Part shown: positions 55,163-64,000 of the stretch, in pieces
Layout: the number at the start of each line of letters is the position of its first letter
How positions within the stretch are numbered: position 1 is the first letter of the stretch
DNA from: Ixodes scapularis
Taxonomy: Eukaryota; Arthropoda; Arachnida; Ixodida; Ixodidae
Direction: 5' to 3'
Assembly (NCBI RefSeq): GCF_016920785.2
Contig: NW_024609857.1
Location: 63,775,349-63,839,348, forward strand
Length of the DNA stretch: 64,000 nucleotides
Program-made: the position numbers and the translations under genes
The notes under the pieces: model-generated
Told to the model about the DNA's origin: nothing
The model's input: only the letters and a program-made list of their open reading frames with translations
Database searches by the model: none

Positions 55163-57230
55163 AGACGTGCATGGCAATATGAGCAGCCTCTGCCATTAAC
55201 CACATCTGACATGTACCAAGTGGTGGTCACCAACACGGTGCCCTTGGAAGTACTCAAAGGTCTTGTCTCTTATACTGACATGACATTACCTGCAAACCAT
55301 GTATGCATGCTACTCAAACTGTGTCATGTCAGCTGTGCACCAGTCATCAGGTAGAGCTGCATCGGAAAAAGATAAGCACAAGCGACCAACGACCGGAGCA
55401 GCAAAATCGCGACACACGGTGGTGGCCGGCACAAAGCAGCCCATCCTAAAGCTTGCATTCCGAAAGCTATCTTATCCCTCAATTTTCTGGCAGCCACCAA
55501 CGTTGAGACATGGAACATGACTGGCAATTGCTATCGACGCGCTCGGGAACAATAGCGCTGACGTCACCGCGAACTTCATTATTTCAACAGCATAGCTCGA
55601 ACTTCATCGGAATCCGTAGGGAAAAACTCAATCGCAACGTCACATCACGTGACCAAAGGGGCAGCCAACCAGCGACCGATTGAGTTAACTTCATCGTTGA
55701 GTTTGCGATCTAGCATAGACAGACAGGTCCCTAAAAGCTTCCCCAGCCTCCAAACCCCCAACAACCGGACTCTCTGACAACAGAGGAAAACAGGAGTAAA
55801 AGCAAGCATTCGAACGTCTGTCCAGTGGTAGATGCAGCACTAGTAGCCTAAAATGTGGAACCTGTGAAGGGCGACAGTCTGCGTGAGAAAAGCTTCTGGT
55901 ATTTTAGCTTCAGGACAATTCGATTTAAGTAAAATCTAAATTTTAGGGCTTAAAGGACTAATAACGAGCTAGGCACCTTCCCTTACGTTTGTTTTACATT
56001 ACTTGAGGGTTTATATAAACAAGTCCACAGATACCACCCGTGTAGTCCATTGAAATATTTTCCGAATCCAGCAAAGGTCAAATGCGAGCAATGTATATAA
56101 TAAATGTTCCTTGTTTTTTTTTACTTTGCCCCTGCACTTGGGCTGTCTTACTTGTGATTCTGTCTCCATGGCCCAGACTGTATTTAGCATGTTGCTCGAG
56201 CAGCATGCAGCTTTTCTGCTTGGGCGATTTAGTTTAAAAACAGAGATACAAAAAAAAATAGTATACATAACCTGCCGATTCATTCAGACCATCAGCAGCC
56301 TTTATTGTACGAGATGTAAATCTATAGTGACGCTCCTGCAATTGTGGCCATATTTGTTTATTTTCATATACCAGCTGTGTTGCGTTGCCCGCCCTGTCAA
56401 CCATGCTTAAAATGCTGTTTGAAGTTTCGCCTGTAGCTACAGGCCATACCTCAATAAAGGGACATATGAAACTTTACACTTCCTACGAAAAACATGCCAA
56501 AAAAAAAAAATTAAATAGAAACAAGCGCGCCGACAGCTAGCGTCGTCACAGCCTCCACAGGGCGAGCGGGCCGAGTCGGGGAAAAATTCTCTCCTCGCCG
56601 TGACGTCACCCCGGTTCGCCGTAAGGGGGCGCCACGCGAACTTCTCGGGGCTAATTGCACTAGATGTTCACTTGTTTGCAAGGTAATTGAGACGTCCGAG
56701 GAGTCGGAATGCTCGAGTAGTGGCGCCGTTGTTTTTTTGTTTTGTTTTTTCCGCGGCTGCAGTAGGATTACCCCGAAGCAGACGACGACGCAGACGACGA
56801 CGAAGCAGATGACAAAGCGATTCGAAAGCAATAAGACGACTGAAACTGCTTTTCTGCACTTGCTGAGGAAAGTAAGGCATAACAAACAACCCAATCTTAT
56901 GAAGTAAAGACGTTCAAGAAAATCAAGGGGATACCGGGGCGTGCCAAATGAGAATCTATGATGATGTACGTACGCGCAGCCATATGTAGCCGGGAAGGGA
57001 TGACTACAAGTAGCATGGCGGCGGCACCACTTCCGGAATGCGCGCGCCTGCCCAGTTCACTTGGTGACATCGGTCTATTGGAACCCATTAAGATTCCAAC
57101 TGGAAACTTTTTTTCCAATTAATGAGACCCATCGGCCAGTGTGCTTCCAATTGGAACCCACTAAAACCAATTGTTTCCAATTAAAACCAGTTAGAATTCC
57201 AATTGGATCTAATGGGAATTTTCAGCTGGG

Positions 57231-60200
57231 TTTTGTTTTGCTTGTTTGGTGCTCTTTCGTTTTGCTTGTTGCATCGAATGCAAGAATGCTCTGGATACCC
57301 ATTTTGCTTTTTGCCCTCTCCAGACTTCCCGGCCCAGAGCCGAGCCAGACGTTGCCTGTCCTTCTGGCCGTGCCAAGCCCAGTGCCCGGGCCCTCGCAAA
57401 TGATCCCCTCGGAACCAAGCCAGGAAACTCAGTAAGAGAAGCTCTTTTGTTTTGCTTGTTTGGTGCTCTTTCGTTTTGCTTGTTGCATCGAATGCAAGAA
57501 TGCTCTGGATATCCATTTTGCTTTTTGCCCTCTCCAGACTTCCCGGCCCAGAGCCGAGCCAGACGTTGCCTGTCCTTCTGGCCGTGCCAAGCCCAGTGCC
57601 CGGGCGATCGCAAACGATCCCCTCGGAACCAAGCCAGGCAGGCCCTCAGTAAGCGGTGCTCTTTCGTTTTGCTTGTTTGGTGCTCTTTCGTTTTGCTTGT
57701 TGCATTGAATGCAAGAATGCTCTGGATATCCATTTTGCTTTTTGCCCTCTCCAGACTTCCCGGCCCAGAGCCGAGCCAGACGCTGCCTGTCCTTCTGGCC
57801 GTGCCAAGCCCAGTGCCCGGGCCCTCGCAAACGATCCCCTCGGAACCAAGCCAGGCACGCCCTCAGTAAGCGGTGCTCTTTCGTTTTGCTTGTTTGGTGC
57901 TCTTTCGTTTTGCTTGTTGCATCGAATGCAAGAATGCTCTGGATATCCATTTTGCTTTTTGCCCTCTCCAGACTTCCCGGCCCAGAGCCGAGCCAGACGT
58001 TGCCTGTCCTTCTGGCCGTGCCAAGCCCAGTGCCCGGGCCCTCGCAAACGATCCCCTCGGAACCAAGCCAGGCACGCCCTCAGTAAGCGGTGCTCTTTCG
58101 TTTTGCTTGTTTGGTGCTCTTTCGTTTCGCTTGGTGCATCGAATCCAAGAATGCTCTGGATATCCGTTTTGCTTTTTGCCCTCTCCAGACTTCCCGGCCC
58201 AGAGCCGAGCCAGACGTTGCCTGTCCTTCTGGCCGTGCCAAGCCCAGTGCCCGGGCCCTCGCAAACGATCCCCTCGGAACCAAGCCAGGCACGCCCTCAG
58301 TAAGCGGTGCTCTTTCGTTTTGCTTGTTTGGTGCTCTTTCGTTTTGCTTGTTGCATCGAATGCAAGAATGCTCTGGATATCCGTTTTGCTTTTTGCCCTC
58401 TCCAGACTTCCCGGCCCAGAGCCGAGCCAGACGCTGCCTGTCCTTCTGGCCGTGCCAAGCCCAGTGCCCGGGCCCTCGCAAACGATCCCCTCGGAACCAA
58501 GCCAGGCACGCCCTCAGTAAGCGGTGCTCTTTCGTTTTGCAAGTTTGGTGCTCTTTCGTTTTGCTTGTTGCATCGAATGCAAGAATGCTCTGGATATCCA
58601 TTTTGCTTTTTGCCCTCTCCAGACTTCCCGGCCCAGAGCCGAGCCAGACGTTGCCAGTCCTTCTGGCTGTGCCAAGCCCAGTGCCCGGGCGATCGCAAAC
58701 GAGCCCCTCGGAACCAAGCCAGGCACGCCCTCAGTAAGCGGTGCTCTTTCGTTTTGCTTGTTTGGTGCTCTTTCGTTTTGCTTGTTGCATCGAATGCAAG
58801 AATGCTCTGGATATCCATTTTGCTTTTTGCCCTCTCCAGACTTCCCGGCCCAGAGCCGAGCCAGACGCTGCCTGTCCTTCTGGCCGTGCCAAGCCCAGTG
58901 CCCGGGCCCTCGCAAACGATCCCCTCGGAACCAAGCCAGGCACGCCCTCAGTAAGCGGTGCTCTTTCGTTTTGCTTGTTTGGTGCTCTTTCGTTTTGCTT
59001 GTTGCATCGAATGCAAGAATCCTCTGGATATCCATTTTGCTTTTTGCCCTCTCCAGACTTCCCGGCCCAGAGCCGAGCCAGACGTTGCCTGTCCTTCTGG
59101 CTGTGCCAAGCCCAGTGCCCGGGCGATCGCAAACGATCCCCTCGAAACCAAGCCAGGCACGCCCTCAGTAAGCGGTGCTCTTTTGTTTTGCTTGTTTGGT
59201 GCTCTTTCGTTTTGCTTGTTGCATCGAAAGCAAGAATGCTCTGGATATCCATTTTGCTTTTTGCCCTCTCCAGACTTCCCGGCCCAGAGCCGAGCCAGAC
59301 GTTGCCTGTCCTTCTGGTCGTGCCAAGCCCAGTGCCCGGGCCCTCGAAACGATCCCCTCGGAACCAAGCCAGGCACCTCAGTAAGCGGTGCTCTTTCGTT
59401 TTGCTTGTTTGGTGCTCTTTCGTTTTGCTTGTTGCATCGAATGCAAGAATGCTCTGGATATCCATTTTGCTTTTTGCCCTCTCCAGACTTCCCGGCCCAG
59501 AGCCGAGCCAGACGTTGCCTGTCCTTCTGGCCGTGCCAAGCCCAGTGCCCGGGCCCTCGCAAACGATCCCCTCGGAACCAAGCCAGGCACGCCCTCAGTA
59601 AGCGGTGCTCTTTCGTTTTGCTTGTTTGGTGCTCTTTCGTTTTGCTTGTTGCATCGAATGCAAGAATGCTCTGGATATCCATTTTGCTTTTTGCCCTCTC
59701 CAGACTTCCCGGCCCAGAGCCGAGCCAGACGCTGCCTGTCCTTCTGGCCGTGCCAAGCCCAGTGCCCGGGCCCTCGCAAACGATCCCCTCGGAACCAAGC
59801 CAGGCACGCCCTCAGTAAGCGGTGCTCTTTCGCTTTGCTTGTTTGGTGCTCTTTCGTTTTGCTTGTTGCATCGAATGCAAGAATGCTCTGGATATCCATT
59901 TTGCTTTTTGCCCTCTCCAGACTTCCCGGCCCAGAGCCGAGCCAGACGTTGCCTGTCCTTCTGGCCGTGCCAAGCCCACTGCCCGGGCCCTCGCAAACGA
60001 TCCCCTCGGAACCAAGCCAGGCACGCCCTCAGTAAGCGGTGCTCTTTCGTTTTGCTTGTTTGGTGCTCTTTCGTTTTGCTTGTTGCATCGAATGCAAGAA
60101 TGCTCTGGATATTCATTTTGCTTTTTGCCCTCTCCAGACTTCCCGGCCCAGAGCCGAGCCAGACGCTGCCTGTCCTTCTGGCCGTGCCAAGCCCAGTGCC

Positions 60201-62036
60201 CGGGCCCTCGCAAACGATCCCCTCGGAACCAAGCCAGGCACGCCCTCAGTAAGCGGTGCTCTTTCGTTTTGCTTGTTTGGTGCTCTTTCGTTTTGCTTGT
60301 TGCATCGAATGCAAGAATGCTCTGGATATCCGTTTTGCTTTTTGCCCTCTCCAGACTTCCCGGCCCAGAGCCGAGCCAGACGCTGCCTGTCCTTCTGGCC
60401 GTGCCAAGCCCAGTGCCCGGGCCCTCGCAAACGATCCCCTCGGAACCAAGCCAGGCACGCCCTCAGTAAGCGGTGCTCTTTCGTTTTGCTTGTTTGGTGC
60501 TCTTTCGTTTTGCTTGTTGCATCGAATGCAAGAATGCTCTGGATATCCGTTTTGCTTTTTGCCCTCTCCAGACTTCCCGGCCCAGAGCCGAGCCAGACGC
60601 TGCCTGTCCTTCTGGCCGTGCCAAGCCCAGTGCCCGGGCCCTCGCAAACGATCCCCTCGGAACCAAGCCAGGCACGCCCTCAGTAAGCGGTGCTCTTTCG
60701 TTTTGCAAGTTTGGTGCTCTTTCGTTTTGCTTGTTGCATCGAATGCAAGAATGCTCTGGATATCCATTTTGCTTTTTGCCCTCTCCAGACTTCCCGGCCC
60801 AGAGCCGAGCCAGACGCTGCCTGTACTTCTGGCTGTGCCAAGCCCAGTGCCCGGGCCCTCGCAAACCATCCCCTCGAAACCAAGCCAGGCGCCTCAGTAA
60901 GAGATGCTCTTTCGTTTTGCTTGTTGCATCGAATGCAAGAATGCTCTGGATATCCATTTTGCTTTTTGCCCTCTCTAGACTTCCCGGCCCAGAGCCGAGC
61001 CAGACGCTGCCTGTCCTTCTGGCTGTGCCAAGCCCAGTGCCCGGGCCCTCGCAAACGATCCCCTCGGAACCAAGCCAGGCGCCTCAGTAAGAGATGCTCT
61101 TTCGTTTTGCTTGTTGCATCGAATGCAAGAATGCTCTGGATATCCATTTTGCTTTTTGCCCTCTCCAGACTTCCCGGCCCAGAGCCGAGCCAGACGCTGC
61201 CTGTCCTTCTGGCTGTGCCAAGCCCAGTGCCCGGGCCCTCGCAAACGATCCCCTCGGAACCAAGCCAGGCGCCTCAGTAAGAGATGCTCTTTCGTTTTGC
61301 TTGTTGCATCGAATGCAAGAATGCTCTGGATATCCATTTTGCTTTTTGCCCTATCCAGACTTCCCGGCCCAGAGCCGAGCCAGACGCTGCCTGTCCTTCT
61401 GGCTGTGCCAAGCCCAGTGCCCGGGCCCTCGCAAACGATCCCCTCGGAACCAAGCCAGGCGCCTCAGTAAGAGATGCTCTTTCGTTTTGCTTGTTGCATC
61501 GAATGCAAGAATGCTCTGGATATCCATTTTGCTTTTTGCCCTCTCCAGACTTCCCGGCCCAGAGCCAAGCCAGACGTTGCCTGTCCTGGCTGTGCCAAGC
61601 CCAGTGCCCGGGCCCTCGCAAACGATCCCCTCGGAACCAAGCCAGGCGCCTCAGTAAGAGATGCTCTTTCGTTTTGCTTGTTGCATCGAATGCAAGAATG
61701 CTCTGGATACTCATTTTGCTTTTTGCCCTCTCCAGACTTCCCGGCCCAGAGCCGAGCCAGACGCTGCCTGTCCTTCTGGCTGTGCCAAGCCCAGTGCCCG
61801 GGCCCTCGCAAACGATCCCCTCGGAACCAAGCCAGGCGCCTCAGTAAGAGATGCTCTTTCGTTTTGCTTGTTGCATCGAATGCAAGAATGCTCTGGATAC
61901 CCATTTTGCTTTTTGCCCTCTCCAGACTTCCCGGCCCAGAGCCAAGCCAGACGTTGCCTGTCCTTCTGGCTGTGCCAAGCCCAGTGCCCGGGCCCTCGCA
62001 AACGATCCCCTCGGAACCAAGCCAGGCGCGCCCTCA
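57231..62036 (+). repeat. 217/190-bp tandem repeat, block 2
   Basis: Sixteen intervals of about 217 bp, then six of about 190 bp. Variants such as GCAAGTTTGG for GCTTGTTTGG recur at 58540 and 60706, about ten units apart, suggesting a larger duplication within the array. High identity may hide assembly collapse or expansion. Confidence 0.95.
57324..62036 (+). CDS. THAP-domain gene, second block of 23 tandem proline-rich exons
   Basis: Exon starts: 57324, 57538, 57755, 57972, 58189, 58406, 58623, 58840, 59057, 59274, 59487, 59704, 59921, 60138, 60355, 60572, 60789, 60979, 61169, 61359, 61549, 61736, 61926. Most are 111 nt. Those at 57324, 60789, 60979, 61169, 61359 and 61736 are 108 nt and that at 61549 is 105 nt, all by in-frame 3-nt deletions. 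Only 59274 (107 nt) breaks the frame. All acceptors keep AG (CTCTCCAG, once CTCTCTAG, once CTATCCAG) and all donors are GTAAG. The last seven units have a shortened intron (about 82 nt) missing one GTGCTCTTTCGTTTTGCTT copy. The encoded unit is the same Pro/Ser/Gln-rich 36-37 residues as in block 1. Confidence 0.55.
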
Positions 62037-62126
62037 GTAAGCGATGCCCTTTTGATTTACTATAGGTCCATTGAACATGTGAGGCGTCCACGGGATACTC
62101 AATTTTGCTTTTTTTACTACTTCCAG

Positions 62127-62210
62127 GCCTCCCTGCGTGGCTGAAGAGCTAAGTCGGTCACCGCCTGTCCTCACACCTGTCCTGAGCCCAGTGCCTAGTC
62201 ATGGATCAGA
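62127..62210 (+). CDS. THAP-domain gene, diverged proline-rich exon after the array
   Basis: TTTTTACTACTTCCAG opens 84 nt (28 codons), phase 2-2, closed by GA then GTAAGA. It reads PPCVAEELSRSPPVLTPVLS and then PVPSHGS. PVL..V.SPVP aligns with the repeat unit (PVLLAVPSPVPGPSQ). Since this exon is clearly diverged yet keeps the phase, splice sites and open frame, it argues that the array is built from a real coding exon. Confidence 0.6.
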
Positions 62211-62538
62211 GTAAGACATAAATTCCGTGCATGCTCTAATGTAATTGATAAAAATAACAATTGAAGGAACAGGTAAACTGCATTATGAAATGTTTTTCTC
62301 AAATTTGGGGCCATCTTAGGAATGCGCAAGGCACTGGGGCGTATAAATGCTATGCTGTCCTATTTACACATGATGTTTATGTGTCCTGCTGGGAATAGTG
62401 AGTGTTATTTAGAGGTTGCCAATGTTACCAGTCTTGGTCACATTGGCAACTGAAAACCACTGCATTGATACACCATGAAGTTTCGTGTCTAAATAGGATT
62501 CAACCCTTTGTGCATTATTGCATGTGCCTTCTTTATAG

Positions 62539-62626
62539 TGTGCAGCTTTCTTCTGTTAAACCCAAACGTGCTGAAAGTTCCTGCGGAACACCTTCTTTAT
62601 CTTTTGATTCTCCCCTGCTCCTTTGA
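62539..62626 (+). CDS. Candidate last exon of the THAP gene (option 1)
   Basis: Acceptor TGCCTTCTTTATAG; the phase-2 join (GA+T) gives VQLSSVKPKRAESSCGTPSL, then FDSPLLL and TGA (62624-62626). It would end the protein shortly after the array. No good donor follows, so it is either terminal or not used. Confidence 0.35.
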
Positions 62627-62749
62627 GTGGAACAGCTTGAAAAGCTAATCTTTAATTGTCTGGGATAGAAAAAGAAATCAAAGGGATGGTATTGCTGTTT
62701 CTATAGTTTTTGTATTTGGAGTTTGTCAGTTGCTATTACCTTGTTGCAG

Positions 62750-62872
62750 GTTAAGAAACTCCTAGCTGCAAAGCCCTCCACTCTTTCCATAATAGCAGAG
62801 CAAATGTTAGAGAAGAGGCGAGCCCTCTCACCTTTTCTACAGTATTTGCGAACTAAAGTAAAAAGGGTGTAG
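62750..62872 (+). CDS. Candidate last exon of the THAP gene (option 2)
   Basis: After TATTACCTTGTTGCAG a phase-0 frame reads VKKLLAAKPSTLSIIAEQML, then EKRRALSPFLQYLRTKVKRV and TAG (62870-62872). This is a 40-residue basic helix with heptad-like leucines, such as often ends DNA-binding proteins. Its phase does not match the donor at 62210, so another exon would be needed between. Confidence 0.35.
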   Translation, partial: VKKLLAAKPSTLSIIAEQMLEKRRALSPFLQYLRTKVKRV

Positions 62873-63554
62873 GGCTTCGTGAGTAGTAGTTTGTCCTGCT
62901 TTTCTTAACCTGCAACAGGGTATGGGACCGTTCGGCTGGGCCAGGGGGCGCGCTGGAGCGATACCAGTGGCGCCGCGCCGTGGCCCAAATTCGCCCTACT
63001 TAGCCGTACGCCCGTCCCTCCCATCGCGCTGCCAGTTGCAATGGCGGGCACCGCGTTGAAGCTTTCTGTCCGTTAAAAAACTGCGATCATTTTTTTAGGG
63101 AGGCGAACCTCCGCGGAGAAAGGTTGTCTGTGTGTCAGGTCTCCGGGGTAGAGCAAATAATCCAGGCATACGAATATTTGTCGTTTGCAAAGTGTGTCTC
63201 GCAAGTGCAAGACAGCGTCGACATTAACATCCGCCTCGAGATAAATGCTCTTTATCTTTATGGTTTCTCTAGCTCTTCAAAGTCAGGAGTATTCGGACAA
63301 AGATGAGAATGCAATATTGTTTAAATTGTCTTTTAGCGCACAGCTGCGCTGTCGCATACACACCTTGACCTCAGGTCACTTCTCAGAGTTACCGGCTGCT
63401 GGAAGCATGCCGCGCCTGTCCTAATTCATCCGGGTGAAGTTAATGACGAGGCACGTACAGCCTGATCGCAACACTGGGTCAAGTTCTAATAAAAAACCGA
63501 AACGGTACGTCAATAAAGCCTCCGCTTTTGTTTTGAGTGGGTCCAACTATAAAA

Positions 63555-63632
<78 letters not shown>

Positions 63633-64000
63633 CTATACGCCGCAACACCTTGCTGTGTTTGCGCGCATCTGTCGCTGTCCTCAAAGCGGTAGAATTGCAA
63701 TTCATGCACGTGCGTCAGTAACCCACTTTTAATTTTATTAGTGAAGAAAGGGATCTCCAATCGACTTGCATTTGCGTTGTAAAGAGTCCCATTTTTTTAA
63801 ACTTATTTTTATGTGACCGCAGAACGATAATTTTAAACTGTTCCGGTGCACAACAAATAAAAAATTTTGCGTCACTATTTGCATTGTTAGCTGTTTAGGT
63901 ACAATTAAACTTGATCCATCTTGAGTCTGTGTGCCAGGAGAGCATCGTCAATATTACATCTCTCTCTCTCTGCAAGAAAATATTACCTGATTTTAAATTT
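62873..64000. other. No recognised gene; microsatellite
   Basis: Contains a GC-rich patch near 62930-63070 and an (AT)n run at 63563-63631. No motif-bearing frames. The end of the window may fall in an intergenic region. Confidence 0.4.
63563..63631. repeat. (AT)n microsatellite
   Basis: About 34 uninterrupted AT units preceded by poly-A. The Tyr/Ile-rich frames across it are artefacts. Confidence 0.95.

Larger units (their letters stand above)
52532..55726. mobile_element. Inverted-repeat element nested in the transposon (about 3.2 kb)
   Basis: CAGTCTGTCTATGCTGGA at the left pairs with TCTAGCATAGACAGACAG at the right. Several GAACTTCATCG motifs follow inside both ends in opposite orientation. 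Target duplication is unresolved. A 69-residue frame (52871-53080, MRELHRDRDESSWPTVDVAR and on) and an exon-like block at 53626-53692 (GATGCAG acceptor, AATG then GTAGGT donor) lie inside; neither is assignable to a family. Confidence 0.5.
50271..57230. mobile_element. Terminal-inverted-repeat transposon of 6,960 bp inserted in the exon array
   Basis: Left end CCCAGTTAAAAATTCCCATTA and right end TAATGGGAATTTTCAGCTGGG are inverted complements. The similarity continues for over 100 bases (CCAATTGG-rich, then CCAATAGACCGAT). The flanks rebuild the array intron GTGCTCTTTTGTTTTG if a 2-bp TT is duplicated. A small duplication and a decayed THAP-like N-terminal segment near 50556 recall ISL2EU/PIF-Harbinger-type elements, but no DDE transposase was recognised, so the superfamily is unassigned. 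The interior hosts further insertions (52532-55726, 54663-55162). Confidence 0.75.

Noticed and set aside
48836..62140. Many overlapping 120-286-codon ORFs on both strands through the tandem array
   Set aside because: They arise because a 217-bp unit (3n+1) rotates through three frames before a stop. They run across the splice signals and repeat identically in every unit. The supported reading is the 111-nt exon of each unit.
63434..63760. Tyr/Ile-rich ORFs
   Set aside because: They read through the (AT)n microsatellite.

Overview
This is eukaryotic DNA, most likely from a chelicerate and probably a hard tick. The evidence is compositional: GT-AG introns, dense nested transposons, tRNA-derived SINE/LTR modules, THAP and MULE gene families, and no bacterial gene organisation. 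The species call is an inference. Almost all long open frames are transposon genes or shadows of tandem repeats; the host-like coding signal sits in short exons that an ORF scan does not show.

Left part (1-35 kb). Four exon-sized pieces of one MULE-transposase-type gene lie in N-to-C order on the + strand (3844-4271, 6684-6946, 18642-18726, about 32620-32954), decayed and pushed apart by insertions. The insertions include two Ty3/gypsy LTR retrotransposons of one family (7419-13329 and 22155-27944). Both have 4-bp ATAT target duplications and lesioned gag/pol, and their internal regions are alike while their LTR U3 regions differ; the first carries a tRNA-like module in U3. There are also three hAT-type elements with perfect 8-bp target duplications (14845-16655, 28812-29112, 29738-31226), a TTAA-flanked element that hosts the latter two (28513-31690), a foldback MITE (19755-20176), and four copies of a Helentron/HINE-like repeat (4661-5506, 16997-17424, 33219-33939, 34181-35334) filled with arrays of ACGT-core palindromes. 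A small two-exon gene candidate (22101-22113 + 27963-28219) has LTR element 2 in its intron.

Middle part (35-45.5 kb). AT-rich intergenic sequence holds a TTAA MITE (36747-37385), a 4.1-kb TA-flanked inverted-repeat element (38827-42962) with a foldback MITE inside it, and a threefold 285-bp tandem repeat split by a tRNA-derived SINE (44371-45515).

Right part (45.5-63 kb), the main finding. A previously hidden gene can be assembled on the + strand. A complete C2CH THAP zinc-finger domain is encoded by two exons (45593-45663, 47900-48061). These are followed by about 32 short proline-rich exons: one diverged 111-nt exon at 48488, 7 near-identical exons at 48849-50255, 23 more at 57324-62036, and a diverged 84-nt exon at 62127. 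Every junction is phase 2. What looks like a 217-bp satellite (111-nt exon + 106-nt intron) is therefore readable as a tandem array of symmetric exons appended to a DNA-binding domain. A 6,960-bp terminal-inverted-repeat transposon, itself carrying further nested insertions, sits inside one of the array introns, and a 168-bp palindromic element sits in another. Expression and splicing are not demonstrated by sequence alone.
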